This document shows positions 19,959 through 28,453 of a DNA stretch of 64,000 nt, one piece after another. The stretch is from Sphingomonas caseinilytica (GTDB lineage Bacteria; Pseudomonadota; Alphaproteobacteria; Sphingomonadales; Sphingomonadaceae): positions 396,501-460,500 of the forward strand of contig NZ_JAMGBA010000002.1 in the NCBI RefSeq assembly GCF_023516455.1, written 5' to 3'. The position numbers and the translations under genes are program-made. The notes beneath the pieces are model-generated. The model was not told the DNA's origin. It did no database searches and saw only the letters and a program-made list of their open reading frames with translations. Each line of letters begins with the position of its first letter. The stretch's first letter is position 1.

Positions 19959-22756
19959 TGGGCGGCGCCCCAGTTCGGGCCCCAACCCACTTCGACATCG
20001 AGCGGAACGTCGAGCTTCAGCGCCGGCTCGGCGGCATTGGCCATCACCTTGCGGACCACTGATGCCGCGGCTTCTTCCTTGCCCTCGGGCACTTCGAACA
20101 CCAGTTCGTCGTGAACCTGCAAAAGCATGCGGACATCGTCGAGGCCCGCCTCGAGGAGCGCATCGTCCATCCGGTTCATGGCCCGCTTGATCAGATCCGC
20201 GCTGGTCCCCTGGATCGGTGCATTGATCGCCGCCCGTTCTGCCCCGGCGCGGAACGACGGATTGGGGGCGCGGATGTTGGGGAAATGGGTCTTTCGGCCG
20301 AACAAGGTGCGGGTGAAGCCATTCTCCCGGACAAAGGCCAAGGTCTCGTCGATATAGGCGCGGATTCCCGGGAAACGGGTGAAATAGCGGTCAATGATCG
20401 CCTTGCCCTCATCCTTGGGCACGCCCAGCCGGCCCGCCAGACCCCAGCTCGAAATTCCGTAAAGGATGGCGAAGTTGACCGTCTTGGCCTTTCCGCGCGT
20501 ATCGCGGTCGACGGTCCCGAACAATTCCTCCGCGGTCATCGCATGGATGTCCTCGCCCTTGGCGAAGGCCTCCTTCAGTTGCGGGACATCAGCCATGTGC
20601 GCCGCCAGCCGTAGCTCGATCTGGCTATAGTCGGCACTCATCAGCACATGGCCGGGCTCGGCGACGAAGGCATCGCGGATCTGCCGGCCGATCTCGGTCC
20701 GGATCGGGATGTTCTGCAGATTGGGCTCGGTCGATGCGAGCCGCCCGGTCTGGGCGCCTGAAAGACTGTAACTGGTGTGTACCCGCTTGGTCTGGGCGTT
20801 GATCTGCGCCTGGAGAGCGTCGGTGTAAGTGGACTTGAGCTTGGTCAGCTGACGCCAGTCGAGCACCAGCCGGGCGACGTCCACGCCCTCCCCCGCGAGG
20901 CGCTCCAGCTCGTTGACGTCGGTCGAATATTGGCCGCTCTTGCCCTTGCGTCCGCCTTGCAGGCCAAGCCGGTCGAACAGCACCTGGCCAAGCTGCTGCG
21001 GAGAGCCGATCGTGAAGGGCCCATTGGCCGCCTCGTAGACGCGCTGCTCCAGCGCCGCGATCTCGGTCGCGAAGGTGCCCGACAGCTTGGCGAGATAGTC
21101 GCGGTCGACTTTGATCCCTCGCCGCTCCATCTTACCGACGGTCGCCACGAGCGGCCGATCGACCATCTGGTAGACCCGGGTCAACCCTTCCTCGGTCAGC
21201 CGCGGCTTCAGCCGAAGCCACAGGCGAAGGCAGATATCGGCATCTTCGGCGGCATACTCCGTCGCCGCGTCCAGAGGCACCTTGTCGAAGCTGATCTGCT
21301 TGGCGCCGACCCCGCACACGGATTTGAAGCTGATGCACTCATGCTCGAAATGGGCCTGCGCCAGTTCGTCGAGCCCATGGTTCGACCGCCCCGCGTCGAG
21401 GTCGAAGCTCATCACCAAGGTGTCGTCATAGGGGGCGACATCGATGCCCGCCTTGGCGAACATCACCCAATCATATTTCAGGTTGTGGGCGATTTTCAGG
21501 ACCGCCGGATCCTCGAACAACGGCTTCAGCTTGCCCAACACCAGATCGGCCGGAAGCTGCTTTGGCGCGTCGCTCAGCAAATCGCCGCCGACATGGCCGA
21601 TCGGAATATAGCAGGCCTTGTTGGGCTGGGTCGCAAGGCTGACCCCGGCCAGCTTCGCGGTGATATTGTCGAGATTGTCGGTTTCCGTGTCGATCGCGAC
21701 ATATCCCTGGGCCTTCGCCTCGGCGATCCAGCGGTCGAGCGCCTCCTCCGTTACCACCGCCTCATATTGGGTGCGGTCGACGGTGATCTTTTCCTTCTCC
21801 GCCGGCTTCGCTGAAGGCGCAGGGCGCGACGCCATGACGTCAATCGGACGGGCGCCTCCGCTCGACGCACCGCCGTCCTTGCCGACCCGGTTGAGCAGCG
21901 ACTTGAAGCCCTGGTCCTCGAGGAATTCCCTGAGCGGCTCGGGCGGAATGCCCTTCAGCGCCAGATCCTCGAGCGGCTCCGGAAGGGGGCTGTCGCATAC
22001 CAGCTCGACCAGCCGTCTCGAGAGCCGCGCCATTTCCGCATGCTCGATGAGGTTCTGCTTCAGCTTTGGCTTGGTGATCTCGTGGGTCGAGGCCAGGACC
22101 GTTTCCAGATCGCCATATTGCTGGATCAGCTGGGTCGCGGTCTTGGGACCGATGCCGGGGACGCCCGGCACATTGTCGACGCTGTCGCCCATGAGCGCGA
22201 GGACGTCGCCGACCTTCTCCGGTCCGACACCGAACTTTTCCAGCACCTCGGTGACGCCGATCCGCCGGTCGTTCATCGTGTCCAGCATGTCGACTTTGCC
22301 TTCGTCGACCAGTTGCATCAGGTCCTTGTCGCTACTGACGATCGTCACCTTCCATCCGGCGCGAACGGCGGCATAGGTGTAGCAGGCGATGATATCGTCG
22401 GCTTCCAGCCCATTTTCCTCGATGCACGGGATGGAAAATGCGCGCGTCGCGACCCGGATCAGCGGGAATTGCGGGATCAGATCCTCGGGTGGCGGCGGCC
22501 GGTTCGCCTTGTACTGGTCGTACATCTTGTTGCGATGGGTTTCCTCGGACGCGTCGAGGATTACCGCCATATGGGTCGGGCCATCCGCCTTGTTGAGCCC
22601 GTCCGCGAGCTTCCACAGCATGGCGGTGTAGCCGTAGACGGCGCCGGCGGGGGTGCCATGGCGGTTGGTCAGCGGCGGAAGCCGGTGATAGGCGCGAAAG
22701 ATGTAGCTCGACCCGTCGACGAGATAGAGGTGGTTCTGCTCTGCCATGTGGGGCAT
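19955..22756 (-). CDS. polA: DNA polymerase I
   Basis: 933 residues with three intact domains: 5'-3' exonuclease (LYLVDGSSYIFRAYH through GIGPKTATQLI), 3'-5' proofreading exonuclease (AIDTETDN, HNLKYDW, YAAEDADICL) and polymerase (SADYSQIELRLAAHMADV motif A, KAKTVNFAILYGIS motif B, LQVHDELVFE motif C). It acts in Okazaki fragment processing and repair. Start ATG 22756 or 22747. It is divergent from a small SANT-like gene and its stop overlaps the flippase start. Confidence 0.98.
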   Translation of the reverse strand: MPHMAEQNHLYLVDGSSYIFRAYHRLPPLTNRHGTPAGAVYGYTAMLWKLADGLNKADGPTHMAVILDASEETHRNKMYDQYKANRPPPPEDLIPQFPLIRVATRAFSIPCIEENGLEADDIIACYTYAAVRAGWKVTIVSSDKDLMQLVDEGKVDMLDTMNDRRIGVTEVLEKFGVGPEKVGDVLALMGDSVDNVPGVPGIGPKTATQLIQQYGDLETVLASTHEITKPKLKQNLIEHAEMARLSRRLVELVCDSPLPEPLEDLALKGIPPEPLREFLEDQGFKSLLNRVGKDGGASSGGARPIDVMASRPAPSAKPAEKEKITVDRTQYEAVVTEEALDRWIAEAKAQGYVAIDTETDNLDNITAKLAGVSLATQPNKACYIPIGHVGGDLLSDAPKQLPADLVLGKLKPLFEDPAVLKIAHNLKYDWVMFAKAGIDVAPYDDTLVMSFDLDAGRSNHGLDELAQAHFEHECISFKSVCGVGAKQISFDKVPLDAATEYAAEDADICLRLWLRLKPRLTEEGLTRVYQMVDRPLVATVGKMERRGIKVDRDYLAKLSGTFATEIAALEQRVYEAANGPFTIGSPQQLGQVLFDRLGLQGGRKGKSGQYSTDVNELERLAGEGVDVARLVLDWRQLTKLKSTYTDALQAQINAQTKRVHTSYSLSGAQTGRLASTEPNLQNIPIRTEIGRQIRDAFVAEPGHVLMSADYSQIELRLAAHMADVPQLKEAFAKGEDIHAMTAEELFGTVDRDTRGKAKTVNFAILYGISSWGLAGRLGVPKDEGKAIIDRYFTRFPGIRAYIDETLAFVRENGFTRTLFGRKTHFPNIRAPNPSFRAGAERAAINAPIQGTSADLIKRAMNRMDDALLEAGLDDVRMLLQVHDELVFEVPEGKEEAAASVVRKVMANAAEPALKLDVPLDVEVGWGPNWGAAH

Positions 22757-22806
22757 TGCTCTAGCAGGGTGAGCGCGCGATGCCAGCCTTGAGAGGGGAA
22801 CGAGAA

Positions 22807-22986
22807 ATGGCGGAAAAGTTCGAGCGGCATCGGCAGCCCTGGACCAGTGACGAGATCCAGAAGCTGCACCGGCTGGCGGCCAAGGGAATGGGACTCAAGG
22901 CAATCAGCAAGGCACTGACGCGGAGCGAGGAGTCAATCCAGGCCCGCGCGAAGCAGGACGGGCTGAAGATCAGCAAGCTGCGCTAA
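22807..22986 (+). CDS. Small SANT/Myb-like helical protein
   Basis: 59 residues from the ATG at 22807, which has a GAGAGGGGAACGAGAA leader. The sequence (HRQPWTSDEIQKLHRLAAKGMG, then LKAISKALTRSEESIQARA) has the Trp-x-x-[DE]-E-x-x-x-L spacing and a second helix ending in a recognition-like segment, as in SANT/Myb or GcrA-type small helix-turn-helix proteins. A DNA-binding role is plausible but unproven. It is divergent from polA. Confidence 0.75.
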   Translation: MAEKFERHRQPWTSDEIQKLHRLAAKGMGLKAISKALTRSEESIQARAKQDGLKISKLR

Positions 22987-23003
22987 AGGGCCTGGATTTA
23001 GCG

Positions 23004-23114
23004 CTAGGCAGCCGTGATCTCTTCGAGCCTGGCCCTGATCCGGCGATATGACGGCGAAAAGGTGAGCAGCAAACGGTGCCGCAAGCTTGCCATCAGCGAA
23101 TATGCAACGGACAT
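23004..23114 (-). CDS. Possible 36-residue basic small protein
   Basis: A short frame encoding MSVAYSLMASLRHRLLLTFS followed by PSYRRIRARLEEITAA. Its ATG at 23114 is preceded by GGGAGGGGAACCC, a strong purine-rich ribosome site. The product has a hydrophobic half and an arginine-rich amphipathic half. No family is recognised, and length alone cannot exclude chance. Confidence 0.3.
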   Translation of the reverse strand: MSVAYSLMASLRHRLLLTFSPSYRRIRARLEEITAA

Positions 23115-23200
23115 GGGTTCCCCTCCCATCCATACGCAATCCCCGATTCCAGCAGGCAAAACAGCAATCGTTACGCCAGTCAATCGATCTTTGAATCTAT

Positions 23201-23258
23201 CCCCAGAATTCTCAGCCCTGTTGCCGGACGGACTCACCGGAATCGGCAAATTCTGGGG
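23201..23258. repeat. Nested inverted repeat, possible structured RNA or small mobile repeat
   Basis: Perfect 10-bp arms (23201-23210 and 23249-23258) enclose a second perfect 6-bp pair (23221-23226 and 23244-23249, sharing one base with the outer arm). The RNA could fold into a two-tier hairpin on either strand. There is no U tract next to it. Confidence 0.5.
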
Positions 23259-23348
23259 GTAATTGCGCAGGCAGCCGTTTGATGACAAATTAAATGCTTC
23301 CGCGCCCGTCACAATTCTCAGGGAAGGACGGCATTGGGGGGGACCGCG

Positions 23349-23585
23349 TTGCAGCCAGTTCGGCTCGTGCTGTTATTGCTCGTTGGCCCACGCGAAGGCG
23401 AGAACGACTTCCTGGAGTTCCCGTCGGTCGAGGAAGCCGTTGCCTATGCGCGCGAGCTTTACGGCGAGCGGCGCTTCCAGCTTGAAGGCATAGAAGACCG
23501 GAGCGGGCGCTCGGTGGTCTGCTATGACGATCTGCACGACCGGTGCCGCGCACCCGACCGATTCCAGGAACGCCGATTCGGCTGA
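23349..23585 (+). CDS. Small conserved-looking protein of unknown function
   Basis: 78 residues from a TTG at 23349 with a run of seven G six bases upstream. After a hydrophobic start (PVRLVLLLLVG) comes an alpha-beta segment, FPSVEEAVAYARELYGERRF, then GIEDRSGRSVVCYDDLHDRC. The pattern of a phase-consistent, well-formed domain suggests a real gene. No function is known. It converges on nadB, with a hairpin at 23582-23604 between them. Confidence 0.6.
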   Translation: MQPVRLVLLLLVGPREGENDFLEFPSVEEAVAYARELYGERRFQLEGIEDRSGRSVVCYDDLHDRCRAPDRFQERRFG

Positions 23586-23604
23586 TTTTCCTTCAAGGAA
23601 TCAG
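23582..23604. terminator. Hairpin at the convergent end of the small gene and nadB
   Basis: CTGATT at 23582 pairs with AATCAG at 23599-23604, and inner bases TCCTT/AGGA extend the stem around a CA loop. It spans the nadB stop and the 7-base gap after the small gene, so it could end transcription from both sides. The U tracts are weak. Confidence 0.4.
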
Positions 23605-25176
23605 GACGGTATCCACGGCTTCACTGGCCATTTCGGGGTAATCCAGCGTGTAATGCAGTCCACGGCTTTCATGCCGGTTCAGCGCCGACCGGACGATGAG
23701 GTCGGCGACTTCCAAGAGGTTCCGGAGCTCGATGAGGTCGGGCGTCACCCGGAAGTGGCGGTAATAGTCGCCGACTTCCTGCCGAAGCATGTCGATCCGA
23801 CGCTTGGCCCGTTCCAGCCGCTTCGTGGTTCGGACGATGCCGACGAAATTCCACATGAAGCGGCGGATCTCGCCCCAGCATTGCTGGATCACCACGTCCT
23901 CGTCGCTGTCGGCAACCCGGCTTTCGTCCCAGGCGCGGATCGGCGGCGGTTCATGATGGTCGGGCCAATGGTCGAGGATATGCTTCGCGGCGCTTTCGCC
24001 GAACACCAGGCATTCCAGCAGCGAGTTGGACGCAAGGCGATTGGCGCCATGCAGGCCCGACTGAGTGACTTCGCCGGCGGCATATAGGCAGGGCGCGTCG
24101 GTCTTGCCGTCACTGTCCACTACCACGCCGCCACAAGTGTAATGCTGCGCCGGGACCACCGGGATCGGCTGTTTGGTGATGTCGATCCCGAGGCCAATCA
24201 GCTTTTCGTAGATGTTGGGGAAGTGCGCCTTCACGAACTCGGGATCGCGATGGCTGATGTCGAGATGGACATAGTCCAGGCCGTCGCGCTTGATCTCATG
24301 GTCGATCGCCCGGGCAACCACGTCGCGCGGCGCAAGCTCGGCCCGCTCGTCATAATCCGGCATGAAGCGATGGCCGGTTTCGGGATGCTTCAGCAAGCCG
24401 CCCTCGCCGCGGACCGCCTCGGTGATCAGGAAATTCTTGACCTCCAGATTATAGAGGCAGGTCGGATGGAACTGCATGAATTCCATGTTCGAAACGCGGC
24501 ACCCCGCGCGCCACGCCATGGCGATTCCGTCGCCGGTCGCGCCGCGCGGCGCGGTTGAGAAAAGATAGGTTCGACCCGCCCCGCCTGTCGCAAGCACAGT
24601 CGCTCGCGCCGTCAGCGTATCAACGGATTCCGTGGCGCGGTTGAAGGCATAGAGGCCGTGGACGGCACCGCTGGTCGAAAATTCCTCGGCATGGCGGCCG
24701 GTGATGAGGTCGATCGCCACCATGTCGGGAATAAGGGTGATGTTCGGGTTGGCGGCCGCGGCCTTTTCCAGCGCTTGCTGGATTGCCCAGCCGGTTGCAT
24801 CGGCGACATGGACGATGCGCCGATGGCTATGCCCGCCCTCCTTGGTCAGGTGGAGGGTGCCGTTCTCGGTGGCGAACGGAACGCCCAGCTCCTCCAGCCG
24901 GGCAATCGCCGCCGGCGCTTCGCTAACCACATGCTCTACGATGGCGAGATTGTTGAGCCCCGCTCCAGCGATCATCGTGTCCCGGACATGGGCCTCGAAG
25001 CTGTCCCCTTCCTCGAGGACAGCAGCGATGCCTCCCTGGGCCCAGCCGGTGGCACCGTCGCTCAAGCGGCCCTTGGCGATGACGCCGACCTTCAGCGACG
25101 TAGCAAGGTGCAGCGCAGCGGTGAGGCCGGCTGCGCCGGAGCCGACGACAAGGACATCGAAGCTCCGCGCGCTCAA
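23593..25176 (-). CDS. nadB: L-aspartate oxidase
   Basis: 527 residues. Oxidises L-aspartate to iminoaspartate in NAD synthesis, using FAD. The N-terminus DVLVVGSGAAGLTAALHL binds FAD; GGHSHRRIVHVADATG, GGAGRTYLFST and HYTCGGVVVD are family motifs. The start is a TTG at 25176 that overlaps the ABC ATPase stop in TTGA. nadA and nadC are not in the window. Confidence 0.96.
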   Translation of the reverse strand: MSARSFDVLVVGSGAAGLTAALHLATSLKVGVIAKGRLSDGATGWAQGGIAAVLEEGDSFEAHVRDTMIAGAGLNNLAIVEHVVSEAPAAIARLEELGVPFATENGTLHLTKEGGHSHRRIVHVADATGWAIQQALEKAAAANPNITLIPDMVAIDLITGRHAEEFSTSGAVHGLYAFNRATESVDTLTARATVLATGGAGRTYLFSTAPRGATGDGIAMAWRAGCRVSNMEFMQFHPTCLYNLEVKNFLITEAVRGEGGLLKHPETGHRFMPDYDERAELAPRDVVARAIDHEIKRDGLDYVHLDISHRDPEFVKAHFPNIYEKLIGLGIDITKQPIPVVPAQHYTCGGVVVDSDGKTDAPCLYAAGEVTQSGLHGANRLASNSLLECLVFGESAAKHILDHWPDHHEPPPIRAWDESRVADSDEDVVIQQCWGEIRRFMWNFVGIVRTTKRLERAKRRIDMLRQEVGDYYRHFRVTPDLIELRNLLEVADLIVRSALNRHESRGLHYTLDYPEMASEAVDTVLIP

Positions 25177-26108
25177 GCCGCAGCCTCGCGAGTGAGACTC
25201 AGGAATACATCCTCAAGGTCCGGGTCGCGGGTCGATACGTCGACGATCCCGAAGCCCCTGCTTTGCAGCGCATCGAGCACTTGCCCGGCGTTCACCTTGT
25301 CCTTGCGATAGGTGATTTCGATCGTCCTCGGCCCCGTAACGTCGATCTTTTCGAAGACAGTAGCGTCGGGAATGCCGTCAATGTCGCGATCAACTTCCAC
25401 GACCACGGCCTTGTCCTGCGCCTTCGCAACCAGCGCTCGGGTCGGCTCATTTGCGATGAGCTTGCCATGGTTGATGATCGCGATCCGGTCGCACAGCTGC
25501 TCGGCTTCTTCGAGATAGTGGGTGGTCAGCACCACCGTGACGCCCTGCTTGTTGAGGCCCCGGACATAGTCCCACAGCTGCTGGCGAAGTTCGATATCGA
25601 CGCCGGCGGTCGGTTCGTCGAGGACCAGGATGGGCGGCGAATGGACCATCGCCTTCGCTACCAGCAGCCGCCGCTTCATTCCCCCGGACAAGGTCCGTGC
25701 ATAGGCATTCGCCTTGTCGGTGAGGTGCACCGCGGCCAGCAGCGCGTCGGTGATCCGCTCCGACTTCCGGACGCCGTACAACCCGGCCTGGATCTCAAGC
25801 GCCTCGCGGGGCGTGAAGAAGGGGTCGAACAATATTTCCTGGGGGACGATCCCGATCGACCGCTTTGCATTGCGGGGATGCTCTTCGATGTCAAAGCCCC
25901 AGATTTCAGCCGTCCCGCCGCTTTTCACGACCAGGCCGGCCAGGATGTTGATCAGCGTCGATTTGCCCGCTCCATTGGGTCCGAGCAGGCCGAAAATCTG
26001 GCCGCGCGGCACGTCGAAGCTGACCCCGTCCAACGCGCGCTTCGGCTCGCTCCCCTTGGACCGGTAGGTCTTGCACAGGTCCCTGATGCGGATTGCGGGC
26101 TCGATCAT
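25173..26108 (-). CDS. ABC-2-type exporter ATP-binding protein without adjacent permease
   Basis: 311 residues from the ATG at 26108 (an ATG at 26120 would add four). Walker A is GLLGPNGAGKST, the signature is LSGGMKRRLLVAKAM and Walker B is ILVLDEPTAGVD. A C-terminal DUF4162-like extension (about 225-310) is typical of drug or polysaccharide exporter ATPases such as the YadG group. No membrane partner follows; the next gene is nadB, coupled by TTGA. The permease must be elsewhere, or the ATPase serves another function. Confidence 0.9.
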   Translation of the reverse strand: MIEPAIRIRDLCKTYRSKGSEPKRALDGVSFDVPRGQIFGLLGPNGAGKSTLINILAGLVVKSGGTAEIWGFDIEEHPRNAKRSIGIVPQEILFDPFFTPREALEIQAGLYGVRKSERITDALLAAVHLTDKANAYARTLSGGMKRRLLVAKAMVHSPPILVLDEPTAGVDIELRQQLWDYVRGLNKQGVTVVLTTHYLEEAEQLCDRIAIINHGKLIANEPTRALVAKAQDKAVVVEVDRDIDGIPDATVFEKIDVTGPRTIEITYRKDKVNAGQVLDALQSRGFGIVDVSTRDPDLEDVFLSLTREAAA

Positions 26109-26227
26109 GCCGATTCGCATAGCGGGGCGTCGGTTATTGCGAAAGCGGAAGCCGTGAATGATGCATCACCGCCAGATAAGAGCCCACTCTTGTTGAAGCG
26201 GCGGGACGTGGTTGCTAGGGGCATCCC

Positions 26228-26425
26228 ATGCAACCGCATCCTGAAGTCTTTCGGACCAAGCATCACCGGGTCCATTGCGACGGCTCCGGCCAGGTCGACG
26301 CCGCGCTCGGCCATCCCCGCGTCTATTACCAGATCGACGACGAGGTCGGCTTCGTCGACTGCGGCTATTGCGATCGCCGCTTCGTCCTTGAAGGCGGCCC
26401 CGCAGACAATATCTCAGGCTCGTGA
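26228..26425 (+). CDS. Small zinc-finger protein (NDUFS6/zf-CHCC-like)
   Basis: 65 residues with the zf-CHCC pattern of the NDUFS6-like family: a Cys in RVHCDG, a His in ALGHPRVYYQI and a C-x-x-C pair in DCGYCDRRFVL. In mitochondria this domain belongs to complex I; free-standing bacterial versions are uncharacterised. Its stop overlaps the GTG start of tldD in GTGA. Confidence 0.85.
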   Translation: MQPHPEVFRTKHHRVHCDGSGQVDAALGHPRVYYQIDDEVGFVDCGYCDRRFVLEGGPADNISGS

Positions 26426-27834
26426 ATCCCCGCGACCTACTCTACCGCAGCCTCGATCCCGCCCAGGCGGCCGCGCTCGCCGCGCGCCACTTGTCGGCGC
26501 ATGACGATGGCGAGCTTTATCTTCAGCATAAGGTCACCGAAGCGTTCGGCTTCGACGACGGCCGGCTGAAGACCGCCGACTTCAACACGGCTTCGGGATT
26601 TGGCTTGCGGGGGGTCACCGGCGAAACCACCGCCTTCGCCCACGCAAATGAAATCAGCGCGGCCGCGATCGAGCGGGCCGCCCAGACGCTGAAGCTGCTC
26701 GATGCCGCAAAGGGTCTTGCTGCCACCCCGCCGCCTCGGACCAACCGTTCAATGTACGGTTCTGAAGATCCGTTGTCGGCGCTTCCCTTCGCGAAGAAGG
26801 TCGAACTCTGCCAGGCGATCGATGCCGCCGCCCGCGCCCGCGATCCGCGTGTTGCGCAGGTCAGCGTTGCGCTGTCGGGAAGCTGGTCGGTAGTCGAGAT
26901 CGTCCGGGCCGACGGCTTCGTCGCGACTGACGTCCGGCCTTTGGTCCGTCTCAACGTTTCCATCGTCGCCAAGCAGGGCGATCGGCGCGAGACAGGAAGC
27001 TTCGGACTCGGCGGTCGCTACCTTTACGACCACCTGTTCGAACCGGCGACCTGGAACCGCGCGATCGACGAGGCGCTTCGCCAAGCGCTGGTCAATCTCG
27101 AAAGCGTGCCTGCGCCGGCGGGGGAAATGCCGGTGGTGCTGGGCCCCGGCTGGTGCGGTGTGCTGCTTCACGAAGCGGTCGGCCATGGCCTAGAAGGCGA
27201 TTTCAACCGCAAGGGCACATCCGCCTTTTCCGGCCGGATTGGGGAGCGGGTCGCGGCGCCCGGCGTGACGGTAGTCGACGAAGGCGCGATCGAGAATCGC
27301 CGTGGATCGCTAAGCATCGACGATGAGGGCACGCCCACGTCGCGCACCGTGCTGATCGAGGACGGTATCCTGAAAGGCTATCTGCAGGACCGCCTCAATG
27401 CCCGCCTCATGGGCATGGAGCCGACCGGCAACGGCCGGCGCGAAAGCTTTGCCCACGCGCCGATGCCGCGCATGACCAATACCTTCATGCTTGGCGGCCA
27501 GGATGATCCGGGTGAACTGATCACCCGCGTCAAGGACGGCATTTTCGCCAAGAGCTTCGGCGGCGGCCAGGTCGACATCACCAGCGGCAAGTTCGTCTTT
27601 TCCTGCACCGAGGCCTATCGCATCGAGGGCGGAAAGCTGGGCGCCCCGATCAAGGGCGCGACATTGATCGGCGACGGGCCGAGCGTGCTCACCCGGGTCA
27701 AGGGCATCGGCAACGATATGGCGCTCGACGAAGGCGTCGGCATTTGCGGCAAGGGTGGCCAGTCAGTGCCGGCCGGCGTTGGCCAGCCGACCTTGCTGAT
27801 CGACGGGCTGACCGTTGGCGGGACGGCTGCTTGA
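26422..27834 (+). CDS. tldD: Metalloprotease TldD
   Basis: 470 residues. Half of the TldD/TldE peptidase that degrades unfolded or modified peptides and matures microcins. The zinc motif HEAVGHGLEGDFN supplies HExxxH, and the C-terminal GGQVDITSGKFVFSCTEAY and GICGKGGQSVPAGVGQPTLLI regions are diagnostic. The start is a GTG at 26422. No tldE (pmbA) is nearby. Confidence 0.96.
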   Translation: MNPRDLLYRSLDPAQAAALAARHLSAHDDGELYLQHKVTEAFGFDDGRLKTADFNTASGFGLRGVTGETTAFAHANEISAAAIERAAQTLKLLDAAKGLAATPPPRTNRSMYGSEDPLSALPFAKKVELCQAIDAAARARDPRVAQVSVALSGSWSVVEIVRADGFVATDVRPLVRLNVSIVAKQGDRRETGSFGLGGRYLYDHLFEPATWNRAIDEALRQALVNLESVPAPAGEMPVVLGPGWCGVLLHEAVGHGLEGDFNRKGTSAFSGRIGERVAAPGVTVVDEGAIENRRGSLSIDDEGTPTSRTVLIEDGILKGYLQDRLNARLMGMEPTGNGRRESFAHAPMPRMTNTFMLGGQDDPGELITRVKDGIFAKSFGGGQVDITSGKFVFSCTEAYRIEGGKLGAPIKGATLIGDGPSVLTRVKGIGNDMALDEGVGICGKGGQSVPAGVGQPTLLIDGLTVGGTAA

Positions 27835-28043
27835 GTCTTATAGAACTGGCCGGCTACGGAACCCGGGTCGAAGCGGAGTTGGCTCGCCTTGCACTCGACG
27901 CAGAGGGAATCGAAGCGGTCATCTTCGACGCGGAAACCAACAGCTTCTTCGGCGGCGGCGGACTTATTTCGGTCAGGCTGATGGTGATCGAAGAGGATTA
28001 CGACGAGGCCGCCGAAATCCTGAAAGCGGACCGAAAGGCTTAA
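27831..28043 (+). CDS. DUF2007-family small protein
   Basis: 70 residues from a TTG at 27831 that overlaps the tldD stop in TTGA. The sequence (SLIELAGYGTRVEAELARLALDAEGI, then SVRLMVIEEDYDEAAEIL) has the beta-alpha-beta form of the DUF2007 putative signal-transducing proteins, which resemble small ACT-like domains. It converges on the DUF442 gene, overlapping it by four bases. The ligand is not known. Confidence 0.85.
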   Translation: MSLIELAGYGTRVEAELARLALDAEGIEAVIFDAETNSFFGGGGLISVRLMVIEEDYDEAAEILKADRKA

Positions 28044-28453
28044 TCCCGCAGCAGGTGAGCTACCGGGCCAAGGTCGAAACCGGCCTGGCTTGCGCAGCGG
28101 TCCAGCTCTTCACGAGAAACCCCGTCTTCGCTCCTGGCGATTGCCCACGCCAGCGTAGAGCGATTTCCAGATCGACAGAAGGCGAACAGCTTGCCGTCAC
28201 CGGCCGAATGGATTGCCTCGCGCATCGCTTCGACGTCGGACGGTCCCATGCCGCGCGCAATCGGGACGTGGCGGTAATCGATGCCGGCTGCCTTTGCCGC
28301 CGCTTCGATGTCCTCACCCTCGGGTTGGCCGACATCTTCATTGTCCGGGCGATTATTGACGATCAGCGTGACGCCCAGCTCCTTCAGGGTCTGAACCTCG
28401 TCCGGATGGATCTGCCCCGACACATAGGTCTTTTCGTCAAGCTGCCGGTGCAT
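28040..28453 (-). CDS. DUF442/TIGR01244 phosphatase-like sulfur transferase domain
   Basis: 137 residues from the ATG at 28453. The sequence YVSGQIHPDEVQTLKELGV and FCRSGNRSTLAWA is typical of DUF442, the N-terminal half of Blh. The loop C-R-S-G-N-R-S is shorter than the C-x5-R loop of true protein tyrosine phosphatases and is normal for this family. In Blh this domain is fused to an ETHE1-like domain; here that domain is encoded separately at 4551. It overlaps the recQ 3' end by 17 bases. Confidence 0.88.
   Translation of the reverse strand: MHRQLDEKTYVSGQIHPDEVQTLKELGVTLIVNNRPDNEDVGQPEGEDIEAAAKAAGIDYRHVPIARGMGPSDVEAMREAIHSAGDGKLFAFCRSGNRSTLAWAIARSEDGVSREELDRCASQAGFDLGPVAHLLRD

Larger units (their letters stand above)
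22987..23348. other. Intergenic stretch with a nested inverted repeat
   Basis: No conserved protein is recognisable here. The stretch is A/T-richer than its surroundings. It holds a nested inverted repeat at 23201-23258 (10-bp perfect arms CCCCAGAATT/AATTCTGGGG around a 6-bp inner pair TTGCCG/CGGCAA) and a possible short minus-strand gene at 23004-23114, both listed separately. Confidence 0.6.

Noticed and set aside
20777-21814. Long plus-strand open frame opposite polA
   Set aside because: Antisense to the conserved polymerase and proofreading domains; no independent protein features.
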